Source: Pseudomonas sp. dw_358 (GTDB lineage: Bacteria; Pseudomonadota; Gammaproteobacteria; Pseudomonadales; Pseudomonadaceae). Taken from it: 64,000 nucleotides of DNA. The DNA lies in contig NZ_JAAVUX010000005.1 of NCBI RefSeq assembly GCF_018449655.1, positions 1-64,000 on the forward strand. The letters run 5' to 3'. Shown here one piece after another: positions 43,180 to 51,807 of this stretch. How positions within the stretch are numbered: position 1 is the stretch's first letter; each line of letters begins with the position of its first letter. The notes below the pieces were generated by a model that made no database searches, was not told the DNA's origin, and saw only the letters and a program-made list of their open reading frames with translations. The position numbers and the translations under genes were made by a program.

Positions 43180-44988
43180 TCAGCCTTCGATCTCGACCAG
43201 AATCTCGCCCGGGTTGACCCGATCACCTTTGGCGACATGAATGGTGACCACCCTACCGGCAATCGACGCTTGCACTTCGGTTTCCATCTTCATGGCCTCG
43301 GTGATCAACACCGCCTGGCCGGCCTTGACCGTGTCGCCTTCCTTGACCAGCACATCGACAATGTTGCCCGGCATCGTCGTGCTTACGTGACCCGGGGCGG
43401 TGGCCTGGTTGCGCTTGCTGCCGCCGCTGGTGGCGACGAACTCGTTGAGCGGTTCGAACACCACTTCTTCTGGCATGCCGTCGATGGACAGGTAGAAATG
43501 GCGCTTGCCCTCGGCCTTGACGCCCACGCCGGTGATGTCGACCCGGTAGCTCTCGCCGTGCACGTCGATGATGAACTCGGTGGGCACACCTTCGCCGCCC
43601 GCCTTGGCGACACTGCCCGGTTCGGGAATCGGCAACAGCACTTCCGGGTTCAAGGTCCCCGCCGCACGTTCTTCGAGGAACTTGCGCCCAATGTCCGGGA
43701 ACATGGCGTAGGTCAGCACGTCTTCTTCAGTCTTGGCGAGGGTGCCGATTTCGCCGCGCAGCTTGACCATTTCCGGCTTGAGCAGGTCCGCCGGGCGCAC
43801 GTCGATCACGTCTTCGTTGCCGATGGCCTGGCGCCGGAGTTTTTCGTCGACCTTGCCCGGTGCCTGACCATAGCCGCCCTGCAGGTACAGCTTCACCTCG
43901 TTGGTGATGGTCTTGTAGCGCTCGCCGGCCAGCACGTTGAAGAACGCCTGAGTGCCGACGATCTGCGAGGTCGGCGTGACCAGCGGCGGAAAGCCCAAGT
44001 CTTCGCGTACCCGCGGAATTTCTGCCAGCACTTCGCTCATGCGGTTCAGTGCGCCCTGTTCCTTGAGCTGGTTGGCCAGGTTGGAAATCATCCCGCCTGG
44101 CACCTGGTTGACCTGAACCCGGGTATCGACCGAGGTGAATTCGCTTTCGAACTGGTGGTATTTCTTGCGTACGGCGTAGAAGTACAGGCCGATCTCCTGC
44201 AAAAGCTCCAGACTCAAGCCGGTGTCGAACTCACTGCCCTTGAGAGCTGCCACCATGGACTCGGTGCCGGGGTGGCTGGTGCCCCAGGCGAAGCTGGAAA
44301 TGGCGGTGTCGATGTGATCGGCACCATTTTCTACCGCTTTGAGCTGGCACATGGCAGCCAGGCCGGCCGTGTCATGGGAATGGATAAACACTGGCAGCGA
44401 CTGTTCGGCCTTGAGCGCCTTGACCAGCTCGCCCGTGGCATAGGGGGTCAACAAGCCAGCCATGTCCTTGATCGCCACTGAGTCGCAACCCATGGCTTCC
44501 ATCTGTTTGGCCTGCTTCACGAAGGCGTCGATGGTGTGCACCGGGCTGGTGGTGTAAGCGATGGTGCCCTGGGCATGTTTACCCGCTGCCTTCACCGCTT
44601 CGATGGCCACCCGCAGGTTTCGCACGTCGTTCATGGCATCGAAGATGCGGAACACATCGATGCCATTGGCGGCGGCTTTAGCCACAAACGCGCGGACCAC
44701 GTCGTCGCTGTAGTGCCGATAGCCCAGTAGGTTCTGGCCGCGCAGGAGCATCTGCAGGCGGGTGTTGGGCAATGCGGCACGCAGCTGGCGCAAACGCTCC
44801 CACGGGTCTTCCTTGAGAAAGCGCACGCAAGCATCGAAGGTCGCGCCGCCCCAGACTTCCAGCGACCAGTAGCCCACCTTGTCGAGCTTGTCGCAGATCG
44901 GCAGCATGTCCTCGGTGCGCATACGGGTGGCCAGCAGGGACTGGTGAGCGTCACGCAGGATTGTGTCGGTTACAAAAATCTTCTTCAT
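43180..44988 (-). CDS. pycB: pyruvate carboxylase subunit B (biotin carrier/carboxyltransferase; oadA-like)
   Basis: A 602-residue protein: HMGL-like carboxyltransferase barrel (about 1-270; FVTDTILRDAHQSLLATRMR, VFIHSHDTAGLA), conserved PYC/OADA domain (about 290-470) and a C-terminal biotinyl domain with the biotin-accepting Lys567 in ITEAMKMETEV. With PycA it makes oxaloacetate from pyruvate, refilling the TCA cycle. The absence of oadB/oadG sodium-pump genes and the presence of PycA favour carboxylase over decarboxylase. Start at 44988 with AAGGA upstream; the longer frame in front is spurious. Confidence 0.95.
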   Translation of the reverse strand: MKKIFVTDTILRDAHQSLLATRMRTEDMLPICDKLDKVGYWSLEVWGGATFDACVRFLKEDPWERLRQLRAALPNTRLQMLLRGQNLLGYRHYSDDVVRAFVAKAAANGIDVFRIFDAMNDVRNLRVAIEAVKAAGKHAQGTIAYTTSPVHTIDAFVKQAKQMEAMGCDSVAIKDMAGLLTPYATGELVKALKAEQSLPVFIHSHDTAGLAAMCQLKAVENGADHIDTAISSFAWGTSHPGTESMVAALKGSEFDTGLSLELLQEIGLYFYAVRKKYHQFESEFTSVDTRVQVNQVPGGMISNLANQLKEQGALNRMSEVLAEIPRVREDLGFPPLVTPTSQIVGTQAFFNVLAGERYKTITNEVKLYLQGGYGQAPGKVDEKLRRQAIGNEDVIDVRPADLLKPEMVKLRGEIGTLAKTEEDVLTYAMFPDIGRKFLEERAAGTLNPEVLLPIPEPGSVAKAGGEGVPTEFIIDVHGESYRVDITGVGVKAEGKRHFYLSIDGMPEEVVFEPLNEFVATSGGSKRNQATAPGHVSTTMPGNIVDVLVKEGDTVKAGQAVLITEAMKMETEVQASIAGRVVTIHVAKGDRVNPGEILVEIEG

Positions 44989-44999
44989 CGTCGTATTCC

Positions 45000-46415
45000 T
45001 TACAGGCCTGCGTGGGCGGCAATGGCAGCGGCGATGGCCAGGGCCAGCTCTTCGGGTTTGCGCTTGATCGAGTACTGGGTCAGTTCGGGATGGCTTTCGA
45101 CAAAACTGGTGTTGAACTGGCCGCTGCGAAACTCCGGGTTGCGCAGAATTTCCTGGTAATACGCGGCCGTGGTCTTCACCCCCTGCAGGCGCATGTCGTC
45201 CAGGGCGCGCAGGCCGCGGTCCATGGCTTCTTCCCACGTCAACGCCCAGACCACCAGCTTGAGACACATGGAGTCGTAGAACGGTGGAATGGTATAGCCG
45301 GTGTAGATCGCCGTGTCGGTGCGCACACCCGGGCCGCCCGGTGCGTAGTAGCGAGTGATCTTGCCGAAGCTGGGCAAGAAGTTGTTTTTCGGGTCCTCGG
45401 CGTTGATCCGGAATTGCAAGGCGAAACCGCGATGCTGGATGTCTTCCTGCTTGACCGACAACGGCAGGCCCGAAGCGATGCGGATCTGCTCACGGACAAT
45501 ATCGATACCGGTGATTTCTTCGGTGATGGTGTGCTCCACCTGCACCCGAGTGTTCATTTCCATGAAGTACACCTGGCCCTCGGCGAGCAGGAACTCCACA
45601 GTGCCAGCATTCTCGTAGCCCACCGCCTTGGCGGCCCGCACCGACAGGTCACCAATGTAGGCGCGCTGCTCCGGGGTCAGTTGGGGGCTGGGGGCAATTT
45701 CAATGAGCTTTTGGTTGCGACGCTGAATCGAACAGTCGCGCTCGAACAAATGCACGACGTTACCGAAGCTGTCGCCCAGCACCTGCGCTTCTATGTGCTT
45801 GGGGTTGACGATGCACTTTTCCAGAAATACTTCCGCCGACCCGAAGGCTTTAGTGGCTTCGGAGATGACCCGTGGAAACGCCTGCTCCAGCTCCTCTCGG
45901 CTGTTGCAGCGACGAATGCCGCGGCCGCCGCCGCCCGAAGTGGCCTTGAGCATCACCGGGTAACCGATGCGGTCCCCCTCCACCAGGGCTTCGTGGATAT
46001 CCGCCACGTTGCCTTCGGTGCCCGGAGTGACCGGTACGCCGGCCAGGATCATGCTGCGCCGCGCCTCGGTCTTGTCGCCCATGCGGCGAATGACTTCGGC
46101 GGACGGGCCGATGAACTTGACCCCACGCTCGGCACAGATCTCGGCCAGTTCGGCATTCTCGGAGAGAAAGCCGTAGCCGGGGTGCAAGGCGTCACAGCCG
46201 GTTTCCACCGCCAGATTCACCAGTTTGCGCGGGTTGAGGTAGCCGGCCAGCGGCTCGGCGCCAATGCTGTGGGCTTCATCGGCACGTTTGACGTGCAGCG
46301 CATGACGGTCGACTTCCGAGTAGATGGCCACCGAACGGATGCCCATCTCGGCGCAGGCCCGCACAATTCTCACGGCGATCTCGCCCCGGTTGGCGATCAG
46401 GATTTTTCTTATCAC
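45000..46415 (-). CDS. pycA: pyruvate carboxylase subunit A (biotin carboxylase)
   Basis: A 471-residue ATP-grasp biotin carboxylase. Motifs: KILIANRGEIAVRIVRA at the N-terminus, the glycine-rich KATSGGGGRGIRRC loop, YFMEMNTRVQVEHTITEEITGID and RINAEDP. It carboxylates the biotin on PycB. I start at GTG 46415 because GAGGAA is 8 nt upstream and this gives the family's MIRKILIAN beginning. pycB follows 11 bp later. The divergent LysR gene pycR shares the 155-bp upstream region. Confidence 0.95.
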   Translation of the reverse strand: MIRKILIANRGEIAVRIVRACAEMGIRSVAIYSEVDRHALHVKRADEAHSIGAEPLAGYLNPRKLVNLAVETGCDALHPGYGFLSENAELAEICAERGVKFIGPSAEVIRRMGDKTEARRSMILAGVPVTPGTEGNVADIHEALVEGDRIGYPVMLKATSGGGGRGIRRCNSREELEQAFPRVISEATKAFGSAEVFLEKCIVNPKHIEAQVLGDSFGNVVHLFERDCSIQRRNQKLIEIAPSPQLTPEQRAYIGDLSVRAAKAVGYENAGTVEFLLAEGQVYFMEMNTRVQVEHTITEEITGIDIVREQIRIASGLPLSVKQEDIQHRGFALQFRINAEDPKNNFLPSFGKITRYYAPGGPGVRTDTAIYTGYTIPPFYDSMCLKLVVWALTWEEAMDRGLRALDDMRLQGVKTTAAYYQEILRNPEFRSGQFNTSFVESHPELTQYSIKRKPEELALAIAAAIAAHAGL

Positions 46416-46570
46416 TTGGACGTTCCTCGACCGAATCAATCGAACCGGGCTCAGCCGGTTGCCTAGTCACCATAGTCCTGGCCAGCAATTAACAAAAATC
46501 AATATTTATTAGGGTACGCATTAGCTAAAGCTTATAGTTGCTTAAACGTGCTGCTAACTTGCGAGAAAAT

Positions 46571-47533
46571 ATGCGTAAATCCCTGATGCGAATGACGCTG
46601 CGCCAGCTTCAGGTTTTCAACGAAGTGTGCGATTTACGCTCGTACAGTCGAGCAGCGCAGGAAATGTCGCTGACGCAACCGGCGGTCAGCTTGCAGATAC
46701 GCCAGCTGGAGGAATTGGTGGGGCAGCCGCTTTTCGATTATGTCGGCAAAAAGCTGTACCTGACCGAGGCGGCCGAAGCCCTGCAACGTGCCAGCCGTGA
46801 CATCTTCGGCCGCCTTGAAAACCTCGACATGCAGCTGGCGGACCTGCAGGGCTCACTTCAAGGTCAATTGAAGCTGGCGGTGGAGTCCAGCGCCAAGTAT
46901 TTCGTCCCCCACCTGTTCGCCGCCTTCAAGCGCCAGCACCCTGAGGTCCAGCTGCAACTGACGGTGGTCAACCGCGCCCAGGTGATACGTCGCCTGGCGG
47001 ACAACCGCGACGACCTCACGGTGATGTCCATGGTGCCCCAGGACATGGGCCTGGATTTCCTGCCGTTTCTGAACAATCCGATCGTTGCCGTGGCCACCCC
47101 GGATCATCCGTTGAGCCAGCAGAGCCCGCTGCGCCTGCAGGATCTGGAGCCCTATACGCTGCTGGTACGCGAGCCAGGGTCAGGCACGCGCATGGCTTGC
47201 GAGGAGTATTTCAAAGAGAAACGCGTGCACTTCAACCAGACGCTGGAAGTGGCGTCGGCCGAGGCGCAACGTGAGTGCGTGAGTGCCGGGCTGGGCGTCG
47301 CGTTGCTGACTCGCCATGCGGTGAGCCTGGAATTAAGCAGTGGCCTGCTCAAGGAGCTGGCAGTGGACGAGCTGCCGCTGTACCGCAGTTGGTGCGTGGT
47401 GCAAGCCAAGGCCCGGCAACAATCACCGGTGGCCTTGGCCTTTCAAGCGTTCATCCGCGCCGAGCGTGCACAGATCAGTGCGCTGGCGACACGCTTCGAC
47501 GGTCTGCCGAAGGGGCTTCCTGCCAATACTTGA
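46571..47533 (+). CDS. pycR: LysR-family regulator of pyruvate carboxylase
   Basis: A 320-residue LysR regulator: HTH in residues 8-68 (MTLRQLQVFNEVCDLRSYSRAAQEMSLTQPAVSLQIRQLEELVG) and a CysB-like effector domain. Its N-terminus MRKSLMRMTLRQLQ matches what I remember of P. aeruginosa PycR, which controls pycAB and was linked to persistence in lung infection. It is divergent from pycA, and the space between them has an AT-rich inverted repeat GCTAAAGCTTATAG (about 46523-46537), a reasonable LysR site. Start chosen at 46571, not the longer frame. Confidence 0.87.
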   Translation: MRKSLMRMTLRQLQVFNEVCDLRSYSRAAQEMSLTQPAVSLQIRQLEELVGQPLFDYVGKKLYLTEAAEALQRASRDIFGRLENLDMQLADLQGSLQGQLKLAVESSAKYFVPHLFAAFKRQHPEVQLQLTVVNRAQVIRRLADNRDDLTVMSMVPQDMGLDFLPFLNNPIVAVATPDHPLSQQSPLRLQDLEPYTLLVREPGSGTRMACEEYFKEKRVHFNQTLEVASAEAQRECVSAGLGVALLTRHAVSLELSSGLLKELAVDELPLYRSWCVVQAKARQQSPVALAFQAFIRAERAQISALATRFDGLPKGLPANT

Positions 47534-47684
47534 GGTCGGGAAAGTCTGCCGTTTCACTGTCCAGTCGGCGCGCTTCACAGCGATTCTCGATCGCCCGGCG
47601 GAACGCCATGCGCCGCTGGTCTTCCTGCTGACGCCGGGTCTTGCTGTTGGACGGTTGCTGCGAGTCTTCGTGATTACGAGCCAT
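47475..47684 (-). CDS. small basic protein, PA3496-like
   Basis: A 69-residue highly charged protein (RRQQEDQRRMAFRRAIENRCEARRL then DFPDLKYWQEAP) resembling, from memory, the short Pseudomonas family typified by PA3496. GGGAGA lies about 6 nt before the ATG, supporting real translation. Its last 59 bp overlap, in antisense, the end of pycR. No function is known to me, and the overlap means either gene's 3' boundary deserves checking. Confidence 0.6.
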   Translation of the reverse strand: MARNHEDSQQPSNSKTRRQQEDQRRMAFRRAIENRCEARRLDSETADFPDLKYWQEAPSADRRSVSPAH

Positions 47685-47781
47685 GCCCTGTCTCCCAGTT
47701 CGATTTCCGAGTGCTTGGTTAGGAGCATCTAGGGTGCCGAGACTGGATGACGATTTGAGGGCAAGTTGGTGAAGATCTGGC

Positions 47782-48648
47782 TCAGTCGTCCAGCGACTTG
47801 TGCGATTTGGGCGACAGGCGCAGGCTGCGAAGGCTGCGCTTGACGCTTTTCAAGTGATTGACCAAGGTCGGCCCGCGCGCCATGGCCACGCCCATGGCCA
47901 GCACATCGATCACCACCAGGTGGGCGATGCGCGAGGTGAGCGGAGTGTAGATCTCGGTGTCTTCGTGAACGTCGATGGCCAGGTTGACCGTGGATAACTC
48001 CGCCAGCGGCGTCTGGCTCGGACACAGGGTGATCAGCGACGCGCCGCTCTCGCGCACCAGGTTGGCGGTAATCAGCAAGTCCTTCGAGCGACCCGACTGG
48101 GAAATGCAGATTGCCGCGTCGGTGGGCTTCAGAGTGACCGCCGACATGGCCTGCATGTGCGGGTCGGAATACGCTGCCGCTGTCAGCAGCAAGCGAAAAA
48201 ATTTGTGCTGGGCATCGGCGGCGACCGCGCCGGAGGCACCAAAACCATAGAATTCGACGCGCTGTGCGGCTGCCATGGCCGTCACCGCTCGTTGCAAGGC
48301 CTCCGGATCAAGCTTTTCGCGTACTTCGATCAGGGTGTGCAGGGTGGTGTCGAAGATTTTCAGGCTGTAGTCGGCGACCGAGTCGTCTTCGTGAATCGCG
48401 AATTGGCCGAAACTGGCACCCGCCGCCAGACTTTGTGCCAGCTTGAGCTTCAGATCCTGAAACCCCGTGCAGCCGATGGCTCGGCAAAAGCGCACGATGG
48501 TCGGTTCGCTGATGCCTACCTGATGTGCCAGATCAGCCATGGAACTGTGCATGACCGCAGCCGGATCAAGCAGCACCCGGTCTGCGACCTTGAGTTCCGA
48601 TTTGCGCAGGAGATGGCGCGACTGGGCAATGTGTTGCAAGAGGTTCAA
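47782..48648 (-). CDS. RpiR/HexR-like regulator of sugar metabolism
   Basis: A 288-residue protein with an RpiR-type HTH (residues 1-77: MADLAHQVGISEPTIVRFCRAIGCTGFQDLKLKLAQSLA) and a SIS sugar-phosphate-binding domain (about 125-255: VEFYGFGASGAVAADAQHKFFRL, AICISQSGRSKDLLITANL). It is close in sequence to HexR, which senses 2-keto-3-deoxy-6-phosphogluconate. From memory this position in pseudomonads carries a second HexR-like protein beside a second zwf, but no zwf is adjacent here. A HexR-type palindrome lies 45 bp upstream of its start. Confidence 0.88.
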   Translation of the reverse strand: MNLLQHIAQSRHLLRKSELKVADRVLLDPAAVMHSSMADLAHQVGISEPTIVRFCRAIGCTGFQDLKLKLAQSLAAGASFGQFAIHEDDSVADYSLKIFDTTLHTLIEVREKLDPEALQRAVTAMAAAQRVEFYGFGASGAVAADAQHKFFRLLLTAAAYSDPHMQAMSAVTLKPTDAAICISQSGRSKDLLITANLVRESGASLITLCPSQTPLAELSTVNLAIDVHEDTEIYTPLTSRIAHLVVIDVLAMGVAMARGPTLVNHLKSVKRSLRSLRLSPKSHKSLDD

Positions 48649-48692
48649 GGGCAGGACTCAGTTATTATTGGCGGAACGGGCTGTAGCATTCT

Positions 48693-48707
48693 TGTAGTTA
48701 TACTACA
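48693..48707. promoter_or_regulatory. HexR-type operator upstream of the RpiR gene
   Basis: TGTAGT-TAT-ACTACA, a perfect 6+3+6 dyad, fits the gammaproteobacterial HexR consensus (TGTAATTAAATTACA type). It lies 45-59 bp before the start codon at 48648, fitting autorepression. Confidence 0.7.
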
Positions 48708-48773
48708 TGACCTTGAATCCGCCCAGTCAAAACACCGGCGCGCCGATGGATTCTGACGGTCTTGTGGCGCGGC

Positions 48774-51668
48774 TCAATGCCACACTTCCCGGCGCTCTCC
48801 CTGCAGTTCGCTGGCCAACAATCGGCTCAGGTCGTCGGCGGAAATCGGTTCGCTGATCAGGTAGCCTTGCACTTCGTCGCAGCCGTGCTCGCGCAGAAAG
48901 CTCAATTGCGCCTGGGTCTCGACCCCTTCGGCAACCACCTGCAATTTCAATTGGTGAGCCATCGAGATGATTGCCTGGATGATCGCGGCGTCCTGCTCGC
49001 CCTCTTCCAGGCCGCGGATGAAGGCCTGGTCGATCTTCACGTAGTCGACCGGAAAGCGCTTCAGGTAGCTCAGGGAAGAGTAGCCGGTACCGAAGTCGTC
49101 GATGGTCATCTTCACGCCTAACATCTGCAATTGCCGGAAGATCGAAATGACATGCTCGACGCTGTCGAACAGCCGTGTTTCTGTTAGCTCCAGCTCCAGC
49201 AGGCGGCCCGACAGGCCTGTGTCCTCCAGCACCTGGCGGACCATGCTGAGCAGCTTGCCCTGGCGCAGTTGGTACACCGACAGATTCACCGACACCCGCA
49301 CGTCCGGCAGGCCCGCCCGCTGCCACTCGCAGACTTGCCAGCACGCCTGGCGCAGGACTTTCTCGCCGATCTGGTTGATCAGACCGGTCTCTTCGGCCAA
49401 GGCGATGAATTCCCCCGGCCCGATCAGCCCGCGCACCGGGTGGCGCCAGCGTACCAAGGCTTCGGCAGCGTCAAGGCGCTGCAGGCGCAGGTTGAGTTTG
49501 GGTTGATAGAAGACCTCCAGTTGGTCTTCCTCGATCGCTTTGCGCAACTGGTTTTCCAGCTGCAGCCGTTCGACATTGGTGGTGCGCAGGTTTTCCGTGA
49601 AGAACTCGAAGGTGTTGCCGCCCAAGTGCTTGGCCTGACGCATCGCCATGTTCGCCTGACTGAGCAGTTCCGGGACCTCACGGGCGTTTTCCGGCAGCAG
49701 GCTGATCCCCACCGAGGCGGCCACCACCACTTCCTCGTCATCGATCCAGTGCGGCGCACGCAGCTTGCCCAGCAGGCGGTCGGTGACTCGCGCCAGGCTC
49801 GATACACTGGCGTAGGCATCGAACAGCACGGCAAACTCGTCACCCGACAGCCGGGCGATGGCGACCGCCTCGGGCAAAGCGCTGCCGATTCGCCTGGCCA
49901 CCTCGCGCAAGACTTGATCGGCGCTCTCGTGGCCAAAACCGGCGTTGATGACCTTGAAGCGGTCCAGGTCGATATGCAGCAGCGCGAGGCTCCGCCCACC
50001 TTGGCGAACCCGCTGGTGGGCTTCGCGCAAGCGTTCGCGAAACAAGGTGCGGTTGGCCAGCCCGGTCAGCTCGTCGAAGTGACTGAGGTAGCGCATGCGC
50101 TCCTCGGACTCGCGGCGCTCGGAGAGATCGGCGAAGTACGCCACTATGTTCCATATCTTGCCTTGGTTATCGCGCACGGTATTGAGTTGCAACCACTGCG
50201 GGTAGAGCTGGCCGTCCTTGCGTGTCTCCATCAATTCGCCCTGCCAGGCGCCCTGCTGCGACAGTGCCCGCTGGATTTGCAGGAAGTGGCGACGGGCATC
50301 ATGGCTGCTGGGTAGTTCTGCTACATTTTTGCCGATCACGTCGTCGGCCGAGAAGCCCGTCACCCGCGTGAAGGCCTGGTTGACGGCGAGCATGCGGTAA
50401 TCGGCATCCAGTACCGCAATGCCCTCGCTGGCGGCCTCGAAGACCGTGGCGGCCAGCCGTTGCTGTTCTTCCAGGACCTTCCTGGCGCTGATATCACGGC
50501 GGGTACCGAGCATCCGGGTAACCCGGCCAAACGGCCCGTGTTCCACGGCACGGCCCCGGTCTTCGAGCCAAAGCCAACGACCATCGCTGTGACGAATGCG
50601 GTATTCGACGCGATAGCTTTCCGAGCGCCCGCGCAAATGTTCCAGCAGGGTCTTCTTGAGGGTTGGCAGATCTTCGGGATGCAGCAACGGCGCCAGATGC
50701 TTGAGCATCGCCCCCGATTGCTCCGGCTCGAACCCCAACAACTGCTTGAGTTGCGTGTGGTGAACCTCGTCGGTCAGCAGATTCCAGTCCCACAGCCCCA
50801 AGGCGCTGGCTTCCAGCGCAAGGGCCAGACGCGCCTCGCTTTTGCTCAGGGCGCGGTTGGCGTGATCGAGATCGGCACTGCGCGCAGCCACACGCTCCTC
50901 CAGGCTGATCTGCACTTCGCGCAACTCGGCCTCGACGCCACGGCGATGATCGATCTCCTCAGCCAGTTCGCGGTTGAGCTGCTCGCTGCGGCCCTGCGCC
51001 TGCTGCAAGTGATCGATCAATTGCTGGTTGTGGAAACGGCGCAACAGGCTGCGCTCGATCAGCCGGTGCACCTGCCAGGCCACGACAAACAGCGCCACCA
51101 GGAAAATCAGGCCCAGCCAGCCCCAGCCCCTATGATGGGAATCGTCGATGACCAGGAAGGAATAGAAAATCGGCGGGACCAGGCAGGGCAGCGCAAAACT
51201 CAGGAACCCGGGCAGGCTCACCGCATAGGCCACACTGGCCGACAGGGTGGCTGCGCCCAGCAGGCCGAAGACCCAGGCCTGCTGGGCAAAATCCTCGGCC
51301 GGCACCAGGGCGATGGCCGCGCCTCCCAGGGTCAGACCACTGGCCGCCGAACCCAGCATGAACATCCGCAACCAGACCGGGTTGGCTTGGCGATGGGGCA
51401 TGGCCGAATCGAACGCTGCCACCTGGATCACCCGCAGGGCGGTCAAGGCCATCAGCCACACCAGCCATACGCTGACCACCAGATAATGACGGGGGGCAGC
51501 GAGCAACCAAGCGCACAGCAGCCCGTTGACCAACATGAACAGCGTCGGCAGCAGTGACCCTTGATAGAGCATGCGCGTGCGTTCGAGCGCCAATTGCTCG
51601 GAAAAGGCGCTGCCGCTGCTGTCAGCGAGGGGATCGGATGTATCTGGCACGCGGGTTTGGCGAGTCAT
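48774..51668 (-). CDS. membrane PAS-GGDEF-EAL cyclic-di-GMP protein
   Basis: A 964-residue protein. Six or so N-terminal helices (about 35-205) form a MASE-like membrane sensor, then a coiled coil (about 205-280), two PAS/PAC domains (about 285-520), a GGDEF domain with RLSGDEF near residue 610, and an EAL domain with EALVRW near residue 735, DDFGTGYSSLSYL and VDYVKIDQAFI. Both catalytic signatures look intact, so it may make or degrade c-di-GMP; which prevails is not predictable. The start at 51668 (MTRQTRVPD) is tentative; the frame is open 30 codons further. It is divergent from uvrD. Confidence 0.9.
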   Translation of the reverse strand: MTRQTRVPDTSDPLADSSGSAFSEQLALERTRMLYQGSLLPTLFMLVNGLLCAWLLAAPRHYLVVSVWLVWLMALTALRVIQVAAFDSAMPHRQANPVWLRMFMLGSAASGLTLGGAAIALVPAEDFAQQAWVFGLLGAATLSASVAYAVSLPGFLSFALPCLVPPIFYSFLVIDDSHHRGWGWLGLIFLVALFVVAWQVHRLIERSLLRRFHNQQLIDHLQQAQGRSEQLNRELAEEIDHRRGVEAELREVQISLEERVAARSADLDHANRALSKSEARLALALEASALGLWDWNLLTDEVHHTQLKQLLGFEPEQSGAMLKHLAPLLHPEDLPTLKKTLLEHLRGRSESYRVEYRIRHSDGRWLWLEDRGRAVEHGPFGRVTRMLGTRRDISARKVLEEQQRLAATVFEAASEGIAVLDADYRMLAVNQAFTRVTGFSADDVIGKNVAELPSSHDARRHFLQIQRALSQQGAWQGELMETRKDGQLYPQWLQLNTVRDNQGKIWNIVAYFADLSERRESEERMRYLSHFDELTGLANRTLFRERLREAHQRVRQGGRSLALLHIDLDRFKVINAGFGHESADQVLREVARRIGSALPEAVAIARLSGDEFAVLFDAYASVSSLARVTDRLLGKLRAPHWIDDEEVVVAASVGISLLPENAREVPELLSQANMAMRQAKHLGGNTFEFFTENLRTTNVERLQLENQLRKAIEEDQLEVFYQPKLNLRLQRLDAAEALVRWRHPVRGLIGPGEFIALAEETGLINQIGEKVLRQACWQVCEWQRAGLPDVRVSVNLSVYQLRQGKLLSMVRQVLEDTGLSGRLLELELTETRLFDSVEHVISIFRQLQMLGVKMTIDDFGTGYSSLSYLKRFPVDYVKIDQAFIRGLEEGEQDAAIIQAIISMAHQLKLQVVAEGVETQAQLSFLREHGCDEVQGYLISEPISADDLSRLLASELQGERREVWH

Positions 51669-51807
51669 CGGCAATAGTCTGGTTGTCTGCGTCTGTGCCT
51701 TGCAAGGAGCATACACAAGCGGGCCATGGGACCAAAGCGGCCATTTATTAGCAACCAAATGAATGCGGCGTTTGCTCCCGAGTCACCGAGCACCCTAAAA
51801 TGCGGCG

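Noticed and set aside
44961-46466. 501-codon plus-strand open frame across pycA
   Set aside because: Antisense to biotin carboxylase; no domain and no ribosome binding site.
47988-47996. CGTGGATAA as a further DnaA box in the RpiR gene
   Set aside because: One mismatch at the outer base and isolated; not counted with the exact boxes.
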